The notes under the pieces are model-generated. The model ran no database searches. It was not told where the DNA came from and saw only the letters and a list, made by a program, of their open reading frames with translations. A program made the translations under genes and the position numbers. Below are positions 8,424 through 18,515 of a stretch of DNA of 64,000 nucleotides, in pieces; within the stretch, counting starts at the first letter, position 1; every line of letters starts with the position of its first letter. Origin of the DNA: Pilatotrama ljubarskyi (taxonomy: Eukaryota > Basidiomycota > Agaricomycetes > Polyporales > Polyporaceae); NCBI GenBank assembly GCA_022385805.1, contig MU277678.1, positions 293,413-357,412 on the forward strand, read 5' to 3'.

Positions 8424-11323
8424 ATGTCTGCACAAACTGCCACACCAGTCCGCCGCTCGTCTCGTTTGCAGGCCAAGGCGACACCCTCCTACACCGACCT
8501 CGGCGATGAAGAGCCCTCCGCAGGGCCCTCTACCGCTGCCCGCAAGGACCATAAGCCTCCGGCTAAACGCCCACGGAAGAGCTCGTCGAAGGTCAAGGCT
8601 CCCAGTACTGACCAGACTGGTACCCCAGCGAAAACCCTTGACCCAAGAGGCAGACGGCGACTCCTGAGTAAGCTCGTCGACATGCCTCTGGACATCCTCT
8701 TCGAGGTGCGCGTACACCCATCATTCTGACTGTACGCTTGGCGCTCACCATCGCATGTCAGGTCTTTGGTCACCTCAACCCGTATGACCTGGTGCAGCTG
8801 TCCCGCACCACCAAAGCCCTCCGGAATATCCTCATGCGCCGTTCTGCCATAACCATATGGCGGAACGCCCGTCGAAACGTGGAGGACTTGCCCGACTGTC
8901 CGCCGGACCTCACAGAGCCTGCGTATGCCAACCTGCTCTTTGATCACCATTGTCATGTACGTTCTTCTCTCCGAAGTGACAACAGAGAGCACCACTCTGG
9001 ACGCTTTCTGGATATGCCCAGCTGCGTATCCATTGCGGTTACTCTGCCGAGTTTGATTGTCCGTCGCCGGATGCGAACAGGGGATGCGCCCGTGGACTTT
9101 CGTCTATTGTGCCGATAGAGAAGTCGCGATGACTGACATACTGTCCCGTAGTTCTGCGTCAAGGCAAGGGTCATGACGGTCCTCTGGACGTCTCGGTCGC
9201 GCGCCTGCAAGCCATGCCTCAAAGCACAGTATGCATCTTGTCTTTCTGCACACTCCCCGCGTCTCACTCACCGAATGACTTTCTCTTGCTGCTCAGCTTC
9301 ACGCCGCTCTTTGATGTCCTCGTCGCGGCAGCCGAGCACCTACCTCCCGGACCCCATCAGCTCATCAAGACGTCCTCTATGGTCCCCATGGAGTACCTCA
9401 ACAACAGTCAGTCCATCCAGACGAGCATTTAACGAGTCTCCAGGTTGACGTAGAATGAACAGAGCTATACGTGCGGAACGACGTGTACCACGAGATTCTC
9501 GAACGCATCAAAGAATGCAACGGTGACGAGGCGGCGCTGAAGAAGCTCGAGAATGAGCGGAGTGCTATGGTCAAGGTGCTCAAAGACGTGCGTCCTCTTG
9601 TGTGATCCCGGAGCTCAGCGCGCAGGTAATCTCTAATCTACGTATGTCGGGCTGCAGAGCGCTGTGAAGTTCACAGAGTGGCAGATCATGCAGAACAATA
9701 AGCGCACCATGGACCTCCTCGACCTCCGCGTCCGTCGTCGGAAGCAGTGAGTAGTTCACTCATCCGTGCGCCACTCCAATTGTTCACCCGGATGGTAGAA
9801 TTATCGAGCGATTGTGCGAGCTCGGGTACGGCGAAGACCTGAAGTGGATGTCCTACGAGCGCGTCGACCAGTTCGTCGAGCACCCGCTCGTCCGGCAAGC
9901 CAAAGAGCTCACCGACCGTAGTGCGTCCCTTATCTCTACCCTGCTTGCACACCCAAGCGCTAATAATGCTCACCTCACCGCCCACAGTCTGGAACAACAT
10001 CAAAGCTCCCATGATCGCCTTCGCGCTCGAGGCGCGCACCGAGCGGCTCATGCGCCTCCGCTGCGCGCACTACATCAACCGCCTCGCGCTCGTGCGCGAC
10101 ACCGTCGTGCGCTTCCTCGTCCGCCGCCCGCTCTGGGAGTCCCTCCCCTCCGTCGCGGACTTCTCGTTCTGGACGCCGGACTTCCGGCACATGCTCGATG
10201 AGCCGCGCGACGCGTTCTACGGCCCCTTGCAGCTGCCGCAGCCGGTACTCGACGTGCTGTTGGCGGAGGTGGTCAGGGAATGGAGAAAGACGATGCAGAG
10301 GAGGTTGTATGGCATGATTGTGGCCGCTACTGAGCCCTCTGCCTCTGCCTCTGCCTCCGCCTCCGTGAACCCAGAAGGCCAGGGCCCTAGCATTGCCGGG
10401 ACCACTACCGACGCTGCCGCCCCAAGACCAGAGCCCAGCGCAGACCAGATCAGCGCACGCGTGTGCTCCGCGCGGACCTGGTTCCGTTGCACGAACCCCA
10501 GCTGCGCCGCCCTCCTCGAGTACCCGCGCGTCCTTTCTCACCGGTGCGCGCACGCCGCGCCCCCCGTCAACCTGCACCCGACGACGGACGCCGAGGACCT
10601 GCGGAACGCATACGCGCTGGTGCTTGAGGAGCTGCCATGGAACTTCGAGGAGAATACAGTCGTCTACGATGTGCGCGCGCAAGAGGCCGCGGAGAAGGTC
10701 GTGCGTGCGTGCGGGCGCGATCCCAAGCGGACGGACGCGTGGGAGATGACGGGCGCGAAGGTGCGCCTGGCGTGCTCGCTGTGCAGCAAGAATGGGCAGA
10801 CGTGCATTATGACGTGGAAACGCGCGGTGAGCTCCTTCATTTTAGATCCTCCCCCCGCGGATCTTGCATACTGACTGACGTTGACGTTTCGCCGCTGTTG
10901 GCAGGTCGCTCATCTGTGCGAGCATAGTGCCGCGGGGCAGGACGCGAAGGTGACGCGGCTGAGCAAGCGGGACGCGCGCCTGGCGCGGCGGCTCGAGCCC
11001 CTCCGACTCATGCCCTACTTCTCGTCCGTGTACAAGATGTGGGGCTGCGTGCGCTGCCACGTCGGGCCCGCGATGACGCTCGTCGAGATGTTCGAGCATT
11101 GCGAGGACGAGTACGTGTCTCCTCACTTTCCTTCTTCCCTTCCGTTGCGAAATCTGGGCTTCCGGAGGCTGACTGAGTGATGTGGACTTGCAGGCATATG
11201 ATCGATGGGCCGGAGCAGGAGGAAGACTACGACCTCCACGCGGACGCGGAGACGGAGACAGGAGTGCCTGCGCACGACGTGTTCTACGACTCGTCGCTCT
11301 TCTTGACGCCCATCCGTCGGTGA
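8424..11323 (+). CDS. F-box domain protein
   Basis: The ATG at 8424 opens a Ser/Lys/Arg-rich, nuclear-localisation-like N-terminus (SSRLQAKATPS, KRPRKSSSKVK). A canonical fungal F-box follows at about residues 85-130: LVDMPLDILFEVFGHLNPYD, then LVQLSRTTKALRNILM. The F-box should dock Skp1 in an SCF ubiquitin ligase; the substrate is unknown. After it come paired Cys/His motifs (HCHFCVKARV, CKPCL), a helical middle and Cys-rich C-terminal motifs (RCTNPSCAALLEY, LACSLCSKNGQTC, WGCVRCHVGP). At least nine introns are needed, most 50-70 nt. The one at about 8958-9151 is unusually long (194 nt). A Ser-Ala run from a CTCTGC/CTCCGC microsatellite sits at 10336-10362. This layout is common in expanded Agaricomycete F-box families. 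The gene is convergent with the hemerythrin gene. Confidence 0.85.
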
Positions 11324-11803
11324 ACATCCCCGATGGATGCTACGGAGCATCTCTTGCACTTTATTCTCGTTCCGCGTTGGATCCTTGGTATCTTACATTT
11401 TGGAGGCTCGGGCGGGTACTACCGGTAGTTGTTAAATGTGCGATGTGATTCCTTGGCATGAGCTCTCCTCGCTGTTCAGGGTAGAGCTGTCCGACCGTTC
11501 GCGTAAGCTTGTAGATGTTTTCTGTAACATACTTTGTACGGCCTTGTTTTGTAGATATACAGCACCTTTGAACTACCGTAGTCACTATATCCTCATAGCA
11601 TTGCAGATACAGCATATCATGCTTTGCAACAAGAACCGCACGCCAGCGAGCCTCACGACGTTGAGTGTCTCGATGGCTTGCGACCGCCGAAAGCCATCCT
11701 TTTGAAAGGACTATCATATCCGGCTATGATCGTACAACAATATCGTCCGCTATCCTACAGTATGCTTGGTTCCATCCGTGAGGTCCATTGCGGTCCGTGT
11801 CGC
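11324..11803. other. convergent intergenic spacer
   Basis: The 480 bp between the stop codons of the F-box gene and the minus-strand hemerythrin gene. It should hold both 3' UTRs and polyadenylation sites. AT content rises here (for example around 11510-11610). No gene recognised. Confidence 0.5.
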
Positions 11804-12678
11804 TCAGAATTCCGAAGGGTGCTGGTACTTGAGGTCGACAAACTGGCGGCCCTCGACGGTCTCGATGACCTACACGTCGTACTTGTCGGCTTCACGCACT
11901 AGAGAATACTGCAGGCAGAGACGTTACCTTGTCGTGGAAAGCGCCCTGGAGACCAGCCGCCTTCTGGGCGATGCCGCCCGTCTGGGGAGCCCATGGGTGG
12001 GGGCGGCTCGGGACCATCGTCCGCGCCTTCAAGAACGCACGGGCGATTTTCTGCGACATCAGATGGTCAGCTCTCGTTCGCACTGGAAGCCTCCCAGGAC
12101 CGCTCCACTCACATCGTTTTGCTCGGGGGTGAGCTTCTGGCGGATGAGCGGGTGCTGCTCGTCCTCCTCCTCCTTGGCGTGCGTGAGGAAGGCGGTGACG
12201 GCCTTCTGGAGGACCTCGTCGTACTCGGCCTTGGTCATGCGCGTCGCGTCGGCGTCGTAGACGAGCTTCTTGATCTCGGCGTGCTCCTCCTTGTTGTGGG
12301 AGGCGGTGTCGCCGAGGCCGAGCGCGCCGTAGTCGTTGTAGACGGAGATCTCCTCGGCGTCGCCGTGGATGGCCATCTCGCGGATGAGGGTGTTGGCGAT
12401 TGTCGTCTTCTCGTTCAGGTCCGTCGCGGACTTGTACCTACGGGCCGCGGTTAGCATGGGCTCCCGTACGCCCTGAGCAGGGAGGCGAGAACGCACCTGT
12501 CGAAGAGGTCGCGGACGTTGTCGTGGTCGATCTTGATCTCGTGGGTGACATCGAGGGTGTTGCTGGCGGTGGCCATTGTTCTGAGTGTGAAACGGGTTAC
12601 AGAGGGGCGGAGGAAGAGTGCGGGGGTGCGAGTGCGGGCAGCTGCGGTGAAGGCGGTGCGTGCGGAGGAAGCGTACAT
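11804..12678 (-). CDS. hemerythrin (HHE cation-binding) domain protein
   Basis: Four exons encode roughly 220 residues. The first ATG (12678) gives an Arg/Ala/Thr-rich, acid-free leader (MYASSARTAFTAAARTRTPA) typical of a mitochondrial presequence. A second in-frame ATG near 12576 (MATASNTLDVTHEIKIDHDN) would give a cytosolic form. The HHE four-helix iron-binding residues are visible: DHDNVRDLFDR, the Glu of EISVYN, HNKEEHAEIKKLVYD and HAKEEEDEQHPLI. The C-terminal exon encodes IETVEGRQFVDLKYQHPSEF and then stop. Such fungal proteins bind a non-haem di-iron centre and are linked to oxygen, NO or iron handling; the substrate here is not known. It lies head-to-tail with FAN1 (340 bp between). 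Confidence 0.85.
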
Positions 12679-13017
12679 GGTGTTGTGCGTGCTGGAGGGT
12701 CTTTATGGGAGCGAGGCAGCCGAGAAGCGTTTATGTAGTGCGGGCGGGGAGGGGCCAATGACGGAGAGAGCATTTGTCGCTGAAGTCATCGTGAACGCAT
12801 CCCTCCGCCATCGCGGGTGGCCATGGGGCCGAGGCCAGCACATTCCATCGCACTCGCCTTGTCCGTGCTCCAACGATACACGCACCGGATCGCTGCACTT
12901 GGCACACGCGTAACGTCATCGGTACGCAACGCGGTCACGTGCACGACGCGTCCCTCTCTGCGGCGAATCACGTTACACGCGGATACGCATCACTTATCAA
13001 ACTCCACCCACGACCGC
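12679..13017. other. hemerythrin promoter / FAN1 3' spacer
   Basis: 339 bp with no gene. An ACGCGT hexamer lies near 12947-12954, about 270 bp upstream of the hemerythrin start. Confidence 0.4.
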
Positions 13018-16000
13018 TCATGCGACCTCGGGCTGGCTGTTCAGCCTCACCACCTTCTCCGCCACCGGCGACTCGGGCTCCTCCGGGATCCTAGCTGGCA
13101 CGTCCCTCCGCCGCCTCTTCTTCACAGGCCACTCTTCCTCCTCGTCCTCAGTGCGCAAGTCCAGCAGGTCGTAGTCCACGCTCTCCTCGTCCTCCGACTC
13201 GAGGATCCGCACCACATCCTCCTCGTCAGAGTCAGGCTCCGCCCGCTTGCGCTTCTGTCCGGCCTTCCGCGGAGTCTTCTTGGTCGTCTTCGTCTGGCAC
13301 TTGGCCTGCTTTGGCGCCTCGCCCGGCTCGTGGACATGGCAGACTTCGACGGGCATGCCCGCTTGCAGCAGGACGTCGATCCACACCTATCCTCCCTGTT
13401 AGCCCCCCGGTCATCTCCATGATGTGATTGGGCGGAGTAACGCTACCTTCTGGTTCTCTTGCAACGAATCGTTGGGGCCTTTGACTTCGACAAACTTCGC
13501 CCACCCGTCCTTCTCGTTCCGCACAATGAGGTCCGGCACCCCGCCCGTCCGCCCAGCGTAGTCCTCGCACATCAGCCTACAGATCACCGCCAATGCCGCC
13601 GGCTCCAAACACTATCCAGTCCACCGCGATCAGCGCCTTGCCTTCCACTTCTTCTCTGACCGAAGCAGCAGACGCACCTTAGCGATCCCAACCACGTCCT
13701 CCCTCCCAAACAGATCCCACCGTACGCCTACGCACATCTTGCCCTGATGCGCGTCGTACGCCTGCCCGACGAGCTCCGCCGCGCGCCCCGCCTCGACCTC
13801 CGCGAGCCGCGCATCTGCCAGGGCCTGCCGCGCGTAGTAGAACGTGTCCTCGGCGAGGTCCAAGGGCGCGGCCTGGTACCGCGTCTCGAACGCCCCGGGC
13901 ACGGGCGCGAAGATCACGTCCCAGAAGAGGAGGCCGAAGAGTGTCGTGACTATACGGCCTTCAGAGTGGAAGCTGCGTGAATGGGTGAGGGTCAGCGAGG
14001 AGCGGAGGGGGAAGGAGCGGCCATGCTCACCCTTTGCAACCGTGGTTGTCCTCGTAGTACTGCAGCGCGAGGGTCTCGACGGACACTTCTTCCCCGTCAC
14101 GGCCCTTCCAGACCGACTTCCCGCTAGGCTTCTCCGGTTTAACCTGCTCGCGGCACTCAGCACCTCCGGCCATCCTTTCGAGCTCGCGGTACTACTCACC
14201 TCCTCCTTGACTTTGCGCGGACTCGGGTTCCGCGCCTTCGCCCACCTCAGCAACCCAGCCGTCTTCCCCTCCTTCTCTCCCGACTGGTTGACCACCCTCC
14301 CTGCCTCGTCCAACAACATCCGCCTATCCACCCGCACGCCCTCTACACACACATTCTCCGCCCTCTTCAGCCCGCCCGCGCACTCGTGTCTCTCATCATC
14401 AGGGATCTTCAGCCGCTTCTCCAAGATCGTCAGCCGCCGCTCGAGCATCGGCCGGAACACGACGTGCGTGTCCGGGTCGGTCAGCGCGGCGATCACGCCC
14501 TCAAGGGCAGCCTCGTCCGCCTCGGGGTCGACCTTATCGGCGCGGAGGTGCCGCATGAGCAGCAGGGCGCGGCGCTCGTGCCACCGCCCCCGCCGGCCGC
14601 GTCGCCAGCGGGTCTGGGCGAGGAGCGCGTCGAGCACTTCCAGCTCTTGCTCATACTCGTGCAGGATCCCCAGGGCATAGGCGCCTTTGCAGACGACGCG
14701 TGTGAGGACATGTCCTGTGTATCCAAGATCATCAGCTCGAGGCCGTTTGAGCGACGCGAGGGCCGTAAAGACATACCACACTCGAACCGCTGGAGCGCCT
14801 TCCTCCGCCCATCCTCGTCCGCTACCTCTGGCTCCATGGCGACGAGCGCCTGCCAATGCGGATAGATGGAGTTCAGAATCCGCTTCACCGCGCGTGCGTT
14901 CTGCACCCGCACGCTCTCCTCCTCCTCGACCGCGGCTCCTGCCTTCCCCTTCCTCGTACTCATCGGCGAGTCGACAGCCGCAACCCCCGCCTTTCTCGGC
15001 GTCACCGGCGTCTTCGTCCTACTCGCGCCGACCCCTGGTCCAGGCGTCCCACTCATCGTCGACCTGCTCCTGCCCCTCCCCCACCCTACGCCATTGCCGC
15101 TCTCCAACAGGGCGTCCACCTCGGCCTCCACGGCGAGCGCATCCTCGTACGCGAGAAGCGCGGCGCGGTCGCGCCAGACGTCGCGGGTGCGCGCGTAGGG
15201 ATAAGACGCGTAGGTCCACTTCTTGGCGCGCGCGAGGAGCGCGGGGGTGAGCAGCTCGGGCGTGTGCTGCGTGCTGCGGAAGTAGACGAGATTCGCGCGG
15301 CGGAAGAGCGCGACGACGTCTGTGTTCAGGCGGATGCATTTCTCTGTGGGCGGGTACCGCGCGGGTGAGTGGACGGCGCGCACAAAGAGAGGGAGGAGGG
15401 GGAGGAGGAGGGGAGAGACGTACGGAGTTTGTGCATGACGATTTCGCGCACGCGGTCTTGCTGCGTCCTGCTGGGGTCGATCTGGGGCGTGAATGGGAGG
15501 GTGGTCTGCATGAACTGTTTGCTCTTCGCGCCGAACGGCAGCTTGCTCTGAACCATGGGCTTGTCTTTGCCCTTGCGCGAGGTGACGATGGGGAATGCCA
15601 GGGTGCCTTGTGTGGAGGAGGAGCGTAGAATGTCTTCGATGAGTGCGTCTCGCTGTTCACCAGCCAAGTTCGTCAGGATTATGGAGGCAGGATACATGTG
15701 GGGGAGGTACTGACTCGCTTGGCCTGACGTTTGATCTTGAGCTGCTTCGCGATGTCCACGAGTTCGTCCGTAGTCAAGCAGTCCAGGAGCTCGAGCAGGG
15801 TGGCTTGCTCCTCGTCGTCGGCAAAGACGGAAAAGTCGGGCGCTCGCGGGGTCAGAGAGGGTGACGCGGGCTCGTACACCGGACTCCGTGAGGGACCAGC
15901 TTCGGGTTGCCCTTCCTGTTCGTCGTCGAACGTAAGGTCGATGATCTCGCGGTCCTGTTCCTTGATGATAGGGTAGTTGGACGGCTTGGGCGAGCCTACG

Positions 16001-16876
16001 GGCTTGGCCTCTGGCTTCACCTCCTCCTTCACGGTTGGCTTGACTTCCGGCTTTGCTACGGGTTCGGGTCCTGGACGGGTGTCCGGTTCAGTGTCCGATT
16101 CGAGCTTGACCTGCGGATCACTTTCGAGCCGGAAAGTCGGGTTCAGGTCGGCGATGATGATGTCCTCGATAGCCGGCTTCATGTCTTCCTCTTCTGACGG
16201 AGGACGGCCGCACAGGACATCGACTGCTTCCCGGATGCTGTCGCCTAGTTCGGACTGGTACTTGAGGGAGCTGAGGCGGTGCCACTTGTCCGTCTTGCGT
16301 AGGCATAGGCGACAGAAGAGATATTTGGCAGCGTCTGGGAGATCGGAGTAGGCTGCTGGCCTAGGAGAGGAAGGGTTTGGGTGGGACGTACATGGCAGCT
16401 TGTGGTATTTCATGAAACAATCCAGCTCTGACTGTACGAAGAGCGTGCCCTCGCCGTCGATCACTTGCATTAGCATTTCTGTGGCCAGGCAAGCGTCGCG
16501 AGTCACTATATGCGTAGGGGTGGGATTGTGGCTGAAGGCGCGACGTACCTTCGAAGACCTTGACATACATCGAGACGCCGTCGTGAGTGCTAGTTTGCGC
16601 CTCTGCGCTGGAGCTAGCGGCGGTTTGGATGTCCATAGTCTCGTCTCCCGTGGACGAGTCATCATCTGGTGACCAGAAGACCAGTTTGCTAGCGAGAGAA
16701 GCTGAGGGAGAACCGAGGACCATGTTGAGATCCTTGCAGAGTCCGCGAGCCGTCCAGTATGGGGCCAAATAGTATAGTAGCTTGCGAGAGTGCGTGCAAG
16801 GGAGCTGTGGGTTGCGTGCCGGCCAGGGACAAGAGGACAGCTGCCAAAGCAAGACGCGAGCCCCGTAAGCGCCCAT
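13018..16876 (-). CDS. FAN1: FAN1 structure-specific nuclease (VRR-NUC)
   Basis: A multi-exon minus-strand gene starting at the ATG near 16876. Conserved blocks in order: VFWSPDDDSSTG; MYVKVFE then EMLMQVIDGEGTLFVQSELD; YLFCRLCLRKTDKWHRLSSL; a long acidic Pro/Glu/Lys insert; a SAP-like DNA-binding segment (LLDCLTTDELVDIAKQLKIK); and ANLVYFRSTQHTPELLTPA. A TPR-like region follows (HEYEQELEVLDALLAQTRW), then LALQYYEDNHGCKGFHSEG with TTLFGLLFWDVIFAPVPGAF. The VRR-NUC catalytic motif is TGGVPDLIV then FVEVKGPNDSLQENQKVWID, giving the PD-(D/E)XK residues Asp, Glu and Lys. The basic C-terminal tail (KKRRRRDVPAR) looks like a nuclear signal. FAN1 cleaves 5' flaps in interstrand-crosslink repair. The vertebrate UBZ finger is absent. 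An intron ending near 13608 (acceptor GATAG) keeps the frame into the nuclease domain, so the gene looks intact. Confidence 0.93.
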
Positions 16877-16942
16877 AGGACGCGACAGCCGCTCGGACGC
16901 GACGTGACTCTTGTGTCACATTGTGATGGGTGGCGCTGCGCG

Positions 16943-16948
16943 ACGCGT
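16943..16948. promoter_or_regulatory. ACGCGT (MCB-like) box upstream of FAN1
   Basis: The palindromic hexamer ACGCGT, the MluI cell-cycle box bound by MBF in yeasts, lies 67 bp upstream of the FAN1 start codon. Function here is inferred only from sequence match and position. Confidence 0.35.
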
Positions 16949-17111
16949 AGTTAGACGCCCGCAGACAAGGGTCCGATCCGGCTGCGTCCTGCGTCACGGT
17001 CAGAGCGCGCGCAGTGGCTGCGTTCTCGGCTGGGGCGTGCTATGACATAGCGGCCAGTCCTCTCCGCAACATGCATTGCCTTCCAATGCACAAGACCGTA
17101 CCCTCTCCTAG

Positions 17112-17118
17112 TATATAA
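17112..17118 (+). promoter_or_regulatory. TATA box of the kinase-like fragment
   Basis: TATATAA at 17112-17118 lies about 40 bp upstream of the ATG at 17156 and about 60 bp upstream of the ATG at 17180, consistent with a core promoter for the short kinase-like reading frame. Confidence 0.4.
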
Positions 17119-17155
17119 TCCCCTACTTCACTTGCTGCCGTCCCGTTGAGTCGGC

Positions 17156-17830
17156 GTGGGCGCCCTCCATACTACTATCATGATCTCCCTCAGCCTTTGC
17201 AGACGACACCGTCCCGCCCATCCAGGCTGCGAGCTGAAGTGGGACGCTGTCGGGAGGAACGAGCTCGCGCTTGCCGCCCAGCAGCTGTCTGACGCAGACT
17301 TTAACGTCCGTTCTATCCGCTACAACGTCCTCGACTTTCGAGCTGAGAGTTGCCCCTCTCAGATCAAGCCAGACGAGCTGCATCTCGCGTTCGACATTGG
17401 ACCGCTCCGCTCGCGCAACTACAGCCGCTTCAAGCGCCACACCAACGCGTCAAAACCGGGGCTGAGCAGACCGATGCCCTCCCGTTCCAACACGGCCAGC
17501 TCCGTCGCGACGCTCACCATGACGCTCACCACCGACGTCGCCGTCCTCATCACCCGCCACGTCCGCCGCGAGTCCACCTACATCGTCTGGGGCGGCATCC
17601 TCGCCTTCGAGCCCCCGGGCGACCGAATGCCTCTCCGCAACGTGCTCGTCAAGATCGCCGTGGACGAGGAGGGCGCGGAGGACCTCCAAGACCATGCGCG
17701 GCATTACGAGGCCCTGGCCGAGCGCGGCCTCTATGTGGGGTACTACGGGATCTTCATGGACAGCATCGGGAGCACGGCGCTCGTGGTCGAAGACCTCGGC
17801 GACGCCTCCCCGCGCTCGGGGAGCCCATGA
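17156..17830 (+). pseudogene. protein-kinase-like N-lobe fragment
   Basis: An uninterrupted frame of 224 codons (or 216 from the ATG at 17180). The last third resembles the N-lobe of Agaricomycete protein-kinase-like proteins. It has a beta strand with a candidate ATP-binding lysine (NVLVKIAVDEEG), a helix-C-like stretch (DLQDHARHYEALAERGLYV) and strands ending in the hinge (GIFMDSIGSTALVVEDLGD). It then stops at 17828-17830, before any catalytic loop (HRD) or DFG motif, and nothing kinase-like is seen in the next 700 bp in any frame. I therefore read it as a truncated or decayed copy, although a TATA box upstream means it may still be transcribed. It is divergent from FAN1. Confidence 0.55.
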
Positions 17831-18515
17831 GACCCTGCGCTTCAGGTGACTGCGGTTTACGATCCGGTTCCCGCCCTACGCGAACGTCGTCTCAAGGACT
17901 CGGCCTATCTCTCAACCCTTCATAACTCTCCATATGCTCCCTTCTTTCTAGTCATCACTCAGCACACGCACACGCATCGCATCGATCAGAATACGGACAA
18001 CCACGGACTGCGGATTCGTACTATCTGTATACCTAGCACACGGCTTCCTTGTAACATAGTCAATATTCTATTGAACGCTCAGACTTTGCACCTGTGGGAG
18101 GCGGAAATACGCAAATGACCAGACGGCGAGTAAGGCAGTAATGTTTGAGGGTATTGTAATCACATAATGAGTAAGTACACCATGACAGCCATGGAGACGG
18201 CTGTGCCTAGCGTTGGTCAAGGAGGCTGTCTACGCAAGATCATCCAGCCCGGGAAAAGAGCATGCAGCAGTTACTAGAGGTCCGTCACAGTCGTATCTTT
18301 ACTGCCAGTGGCGTGCAAATCAGAACCTGGACTGGACTTCCCTTGTCCACTTCACGCAGCATGAAGTCGTTCGAAGGAGAAGCGAAAGCATAGTCATATG
18401 CATACATAAACATGTAAGAAAACGTGAAGATCGGTATATGACACGACATAACGCGACCGCGCCGCCTCAGTCCGTGCCGTCCTCCTCCCGGCTACCCTCC
18501 CAGTTGGCGGGCTCG
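17831..18515. other. intergenic, no gene seen
   Basis: 685 bp between the kinase fragment and the stop codon of the NEDD1-like gene. No kinase C-lobe remnant, tRNA or tandem repeat is visible. Confidence 0.5.

Noticed and set aside
13580..13700. Apparent frame break in FAN1 before the nuclease domain
   Set aside because: An intron ending at GATAG near 13608 joins VVGIAK to CLEPAALAVICRL in frame, so there is no pseudogene signal.
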